The notes under the pieces were generated by a model. That model did no database searches. It had not been told where the DNA came from and worked only from the letters and a program-made list of their open reading frames with translations. From Lactifluus volemus (taxonomy: Eukaryota > Basidiomycota > Agaricomycetes > Russulales > Russulaceae): 31,311 bases of DNA. Shown piece after piece: positions 29,068-31,311 of the stretch (the stretch's first letter is position 1; each line of letters opens with the position of its first letter). The DNA lies in contig WTXI01000388.1 of assembly GCA_022376515.1 (NCBI GenBank), forward strand, positions 1 to 31,311. The letters are read 5' to 3'. The position numbers and the translations under genes were made by a program.

Positions 29068-31311
29068 ATGGCGGTACACAGGGCAATCCCTTTGCCGGGA
29101 AACTACGACCTAAAGAAACAATCCCTCGAAGTACCCGGGACTAAAGCGACCGGGTCAAACAGGTTTGTCCTAACTTTTACTAGTCACCTAGCCGAACTAA
29201 AATCCGTCTGAACCAGCTCACTACCGGAATGGTGCGACATTCTCCTTTCCTGCTCAAACTCACAATCCCACATCTTTTAATCGTAGCGTACTTTGGTTAC
29301 GTCGATCTGAACACCCCCGGCTCCTTTACTGCTCTTCCTGACGTCTTCGACGCCGGTTACGCGCTTTCCAAAGATCGCACATTCTTGGACACCGTCCGCT
29401 AGTCTCAAAGACTCCTCTGAAATACGCAGATCATTACGTCTGGCAGACATACGCGGAAGTAGATGAGAGGAGGCGCAACCTTGGAAGCGCTCTCCATACC
29501 CTCTTCGAGAATGGGACAGTAGGTGGTGGTGAATATCACACAGTCGGCCTTTGGAGCCCAAACAGACCAGGTGGATGTCTCACTTGCTGGGTAATTCAGT
29601 CTGTCACTTACCGTACTCTTTCTTATCTTAGAGTGGGTCATAATTGAGCTGGCCTTAAACGCCTATGGAAAAGTTGGGGTCAGCCTCTATGACACTCTTG
29701 GTAATGAAGCTGTCGGTACGTTGGTTCACGACGAGCGGTAACCCTTGGAACTAATCTTGATGTTTCTCAGGGTATATGTAAGGTCTTTGAAGCACTAGCG
29801 GACGTGCACATGATCTAATGTCTGTTCAGCATCGACCATGCCCATTTAACTCTTGTCTTCACTACTTCTTATCACCTAGCTACGCTGCTCAAGGCCGCTC
29901 CGCGTCACCCTCATTTAAAGCTTATTGTGGTCATTGACGAATTAGATCCCGAAGCCAAACAGCTCGCAGAATTGTGGTCCCCACAGTCAGGGTGTCAAAC
30001 TTCAATCACTAAGGAGTGTAAGTTCGACGTTACTCCGAACGCTTGCCTCGTGGTCATACGCGCCTTTCAGTAGAGGAATTTGGAAAGAAACACCGCCGCG
30101 ATATGATTCACCCCTCGTCAGGTGATCTTGCCAGCATTTGTTACACTTCTGTAAGGTTCAGTAATGTCAATGTTATGCTTCGGTGAACTGACATGAATTG
30201 GATGAGCAGGGAACCACTGTGTACCGAAAGGTGACAATACAACAATATCGCATCGCGCGTTACACTTACCTAACATCTCTAGGCGTCTTGCTGACCCATG
30301 GTAACTTGGCTATGGCTGTTCAGTCAAATCTCTACGGATACGCCTTTGGCCCGGAGGAGCGAGTCAATCTGTTGTCCTACCTTCCCCTGGCGCACATATA
30401 CGAGGTTTGTTGCTGGCTCTCTTTCGATCACTTTCCTAAAGAAAGCGGTCGCAGCGAGGTAACCAGCTGGCTGTCATCGCTGGGGGTGCCATAGGTTTTT
30501 TCAGTGGTGATCCCTTCGGCTACTTGAGGACGCGCAAATCCTCAAGCCAAATTTCTTTCCATCTGTGCCCCGGGTTTTGAATCGTATATACCATGCTGCG
30601 ATGGCTGCAGGAAACGTCCCTGGCCTGAAGGGCGCGATATTTCGACAGGCTGTGCGGACAAAACTCGCTAATTTGCGCTCAACGGGGGCTGTCACACATC
30701 CTTTCTGGGACAGATTGGTGTTCAGGAAGGTACGGCAGTGTTGAACACTCGTAAGGTTCTGTTTTAACGTCTCGGGTAGGTACAAGCTGTCCTGGGAGGC
30801 AACTTGAAGGTTGTCGTCTCTGGTTCGGCTCCAATTAGTGCCGATGTACTCGACTTTCTCAAGATCGCTCTTGGCTGCGAAGTAACTGAAGGTGAGCTCC
30901 CTATGATTCATACGTACCCTGACTGACCTTTTCCAGGGTAAGACGGCATCCTTGAGTTATCGCATATGACTTATTTCATTCGTAGCTATGGCATGACTGA
31001 GAACAGTGCCATCTGCACAAGATGTATTACTGGGGATCCAACCGCTGGCGGAACCGTCGGCCCTCCCCAGCCTGCTGTAGAAATGAAGTTAATCGACGTT
31101 CCGCTATGAATTACACAGCAGAGGATAAACCGTTCCCTCGAGGAGAGATATGCTGCCGGGGGGGCCTGTTTTCACCCAATATTACAAAGGTTTACCTTAC
31201 CCCCTACACTATTTGAGCTCCGCTGACGAGAAGAGGTAGACGAGCAAAATACAAAAGAGGCCATAGATACCGATGGTTGGATTCACACCGGGGACATTGG
31301 CGAGATTGACC
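29068..31311 (+). CDS. Long-chain fatty-acid CoA ligase, partial
   Basis: It activates long-chain fatty acids to acyl-CoA. Exons read: 29068-29162, 29217-29231, 29287-29570, 29632-29715, 29771-29777, 29830-30017, 30071-30150, 30210-30230, 30283-30404, 30455-30729, 30780-30891, 30937 alone, 30986-31189 and 31240 to the edge. Seen: AHYRN, LNTPGSFTALPDVFDAG, KYADHYVWQTYAEVD, VGLWSPNRPEW, the AMP-binding P-loop (CYTS|GTT..) split by an intron, LLTHGNLA, YLPLAHIYE, ILKPNFFPSVPRVLNRIY, GSAPIS, the GYGMTEN signature assembled through a one-base exon, MNYTAEDKPFPRGEICCRG and GWIHTGDIGEID. Several segments need single-base corrections: +1 at 29143-29145, and -1 near 29387, 30219, 30517, 31101 and the seven-G run 31158-31164. 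The C-terminal ~150 residues lie outside the window. The family is certain; the order of exons rests on conserved motifs. Confidence 0.88.

Noticed and set aside
29990..30017. A compensating pair of indels in the synthetase (GGG at 29995 and the donor at 30017)
   Set aside because: The frame as written is open and splices in phase, so no correction is needed even though the shifted frame looks more family-like.
1..31311. CRISPR arrays, rRNA genes, secondary-metabolite cluster
   Set aside because: There are no spacer-repeat arrays, rRNA-like sequence, or PKS/NRPS/terpene synthase motifs; the genes are unrelated housekeeping and regulatory functions.

Overview
The window looks like nuclear DNA of a mushroom-forming basidiomycete (Agaricomycetes). 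The evidence is genes dense in 45-65 nt introns with GT..AG ends and CTNAC-type branch points, tiny exons, a white-collar-2 light regulator, a basidiomycete-type Zn2Cys6 factor, and an LTR element with a CCHC gag-like ORF. I read all gene models by eye, by splicing frames together. None was checked by a search, and family names rest on motif recognition.

Layout. 1-5.8 kb is a repeat island: a decayed gag-like ORF with two CCHC knuckles, followed by a polypurine tract and an LTR; a 1.33 kb element with 26-bp terminal inverted repeats and a TA target duplication, sitting in a ~215-bp tandem repeat; an LTR-like block on the minus strand with a regular array of TGA(G/C)TCA sites; and a 430-bp foldback element. 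5.9-31.3 kb is a gene-rich arm: ipk1 (inositol pentakisphosphate 2-kinase, -) and a ~2000-residue kinesin-4-like motor (+) sharing a 150-bp promoter; a mitochondrial-type short-chain dehydrogenase (+); wc-2 (+); ypt1/Rab1 (-); a small zinc-ribbon protein (-); a Zn2Cys6 transcription factor (-); nop16 (-) divergent from a 77-residue complex III subunit, qcr10 (+); a HAD hydrolase (-) divergent from a penta-EF-hand protein (+); and a long-chain acyl-CoA synthetase (+) running off the right edge.

The genes are mostly housekeeping (inositol phosphate signalling, mitotic and microtubule transport, ER-Golgi traffic, ribosome assembly, respiration, lipid activation, Ca2+ sensing) plus light sensing and one specific regulator. 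They do not form one pathway or a secondary-metabolite cluster. Divergent pairs share short intergenic regions.

Two things stand out. First, the acyl-CoA synthetase appears to contain a single-nucleotide exon that supplies the middle base of the first Gly codon of its GYGMTE motif. Second, at least five conserved genes need single-base corrections, almost always one missing base and often in a homopolymer, with a dense cluster in the 3' part of the Zn2Cys6 gene. This points to indel errors in the assembly, or to local decay, and should be settled before any gene here is called a pseudogene.
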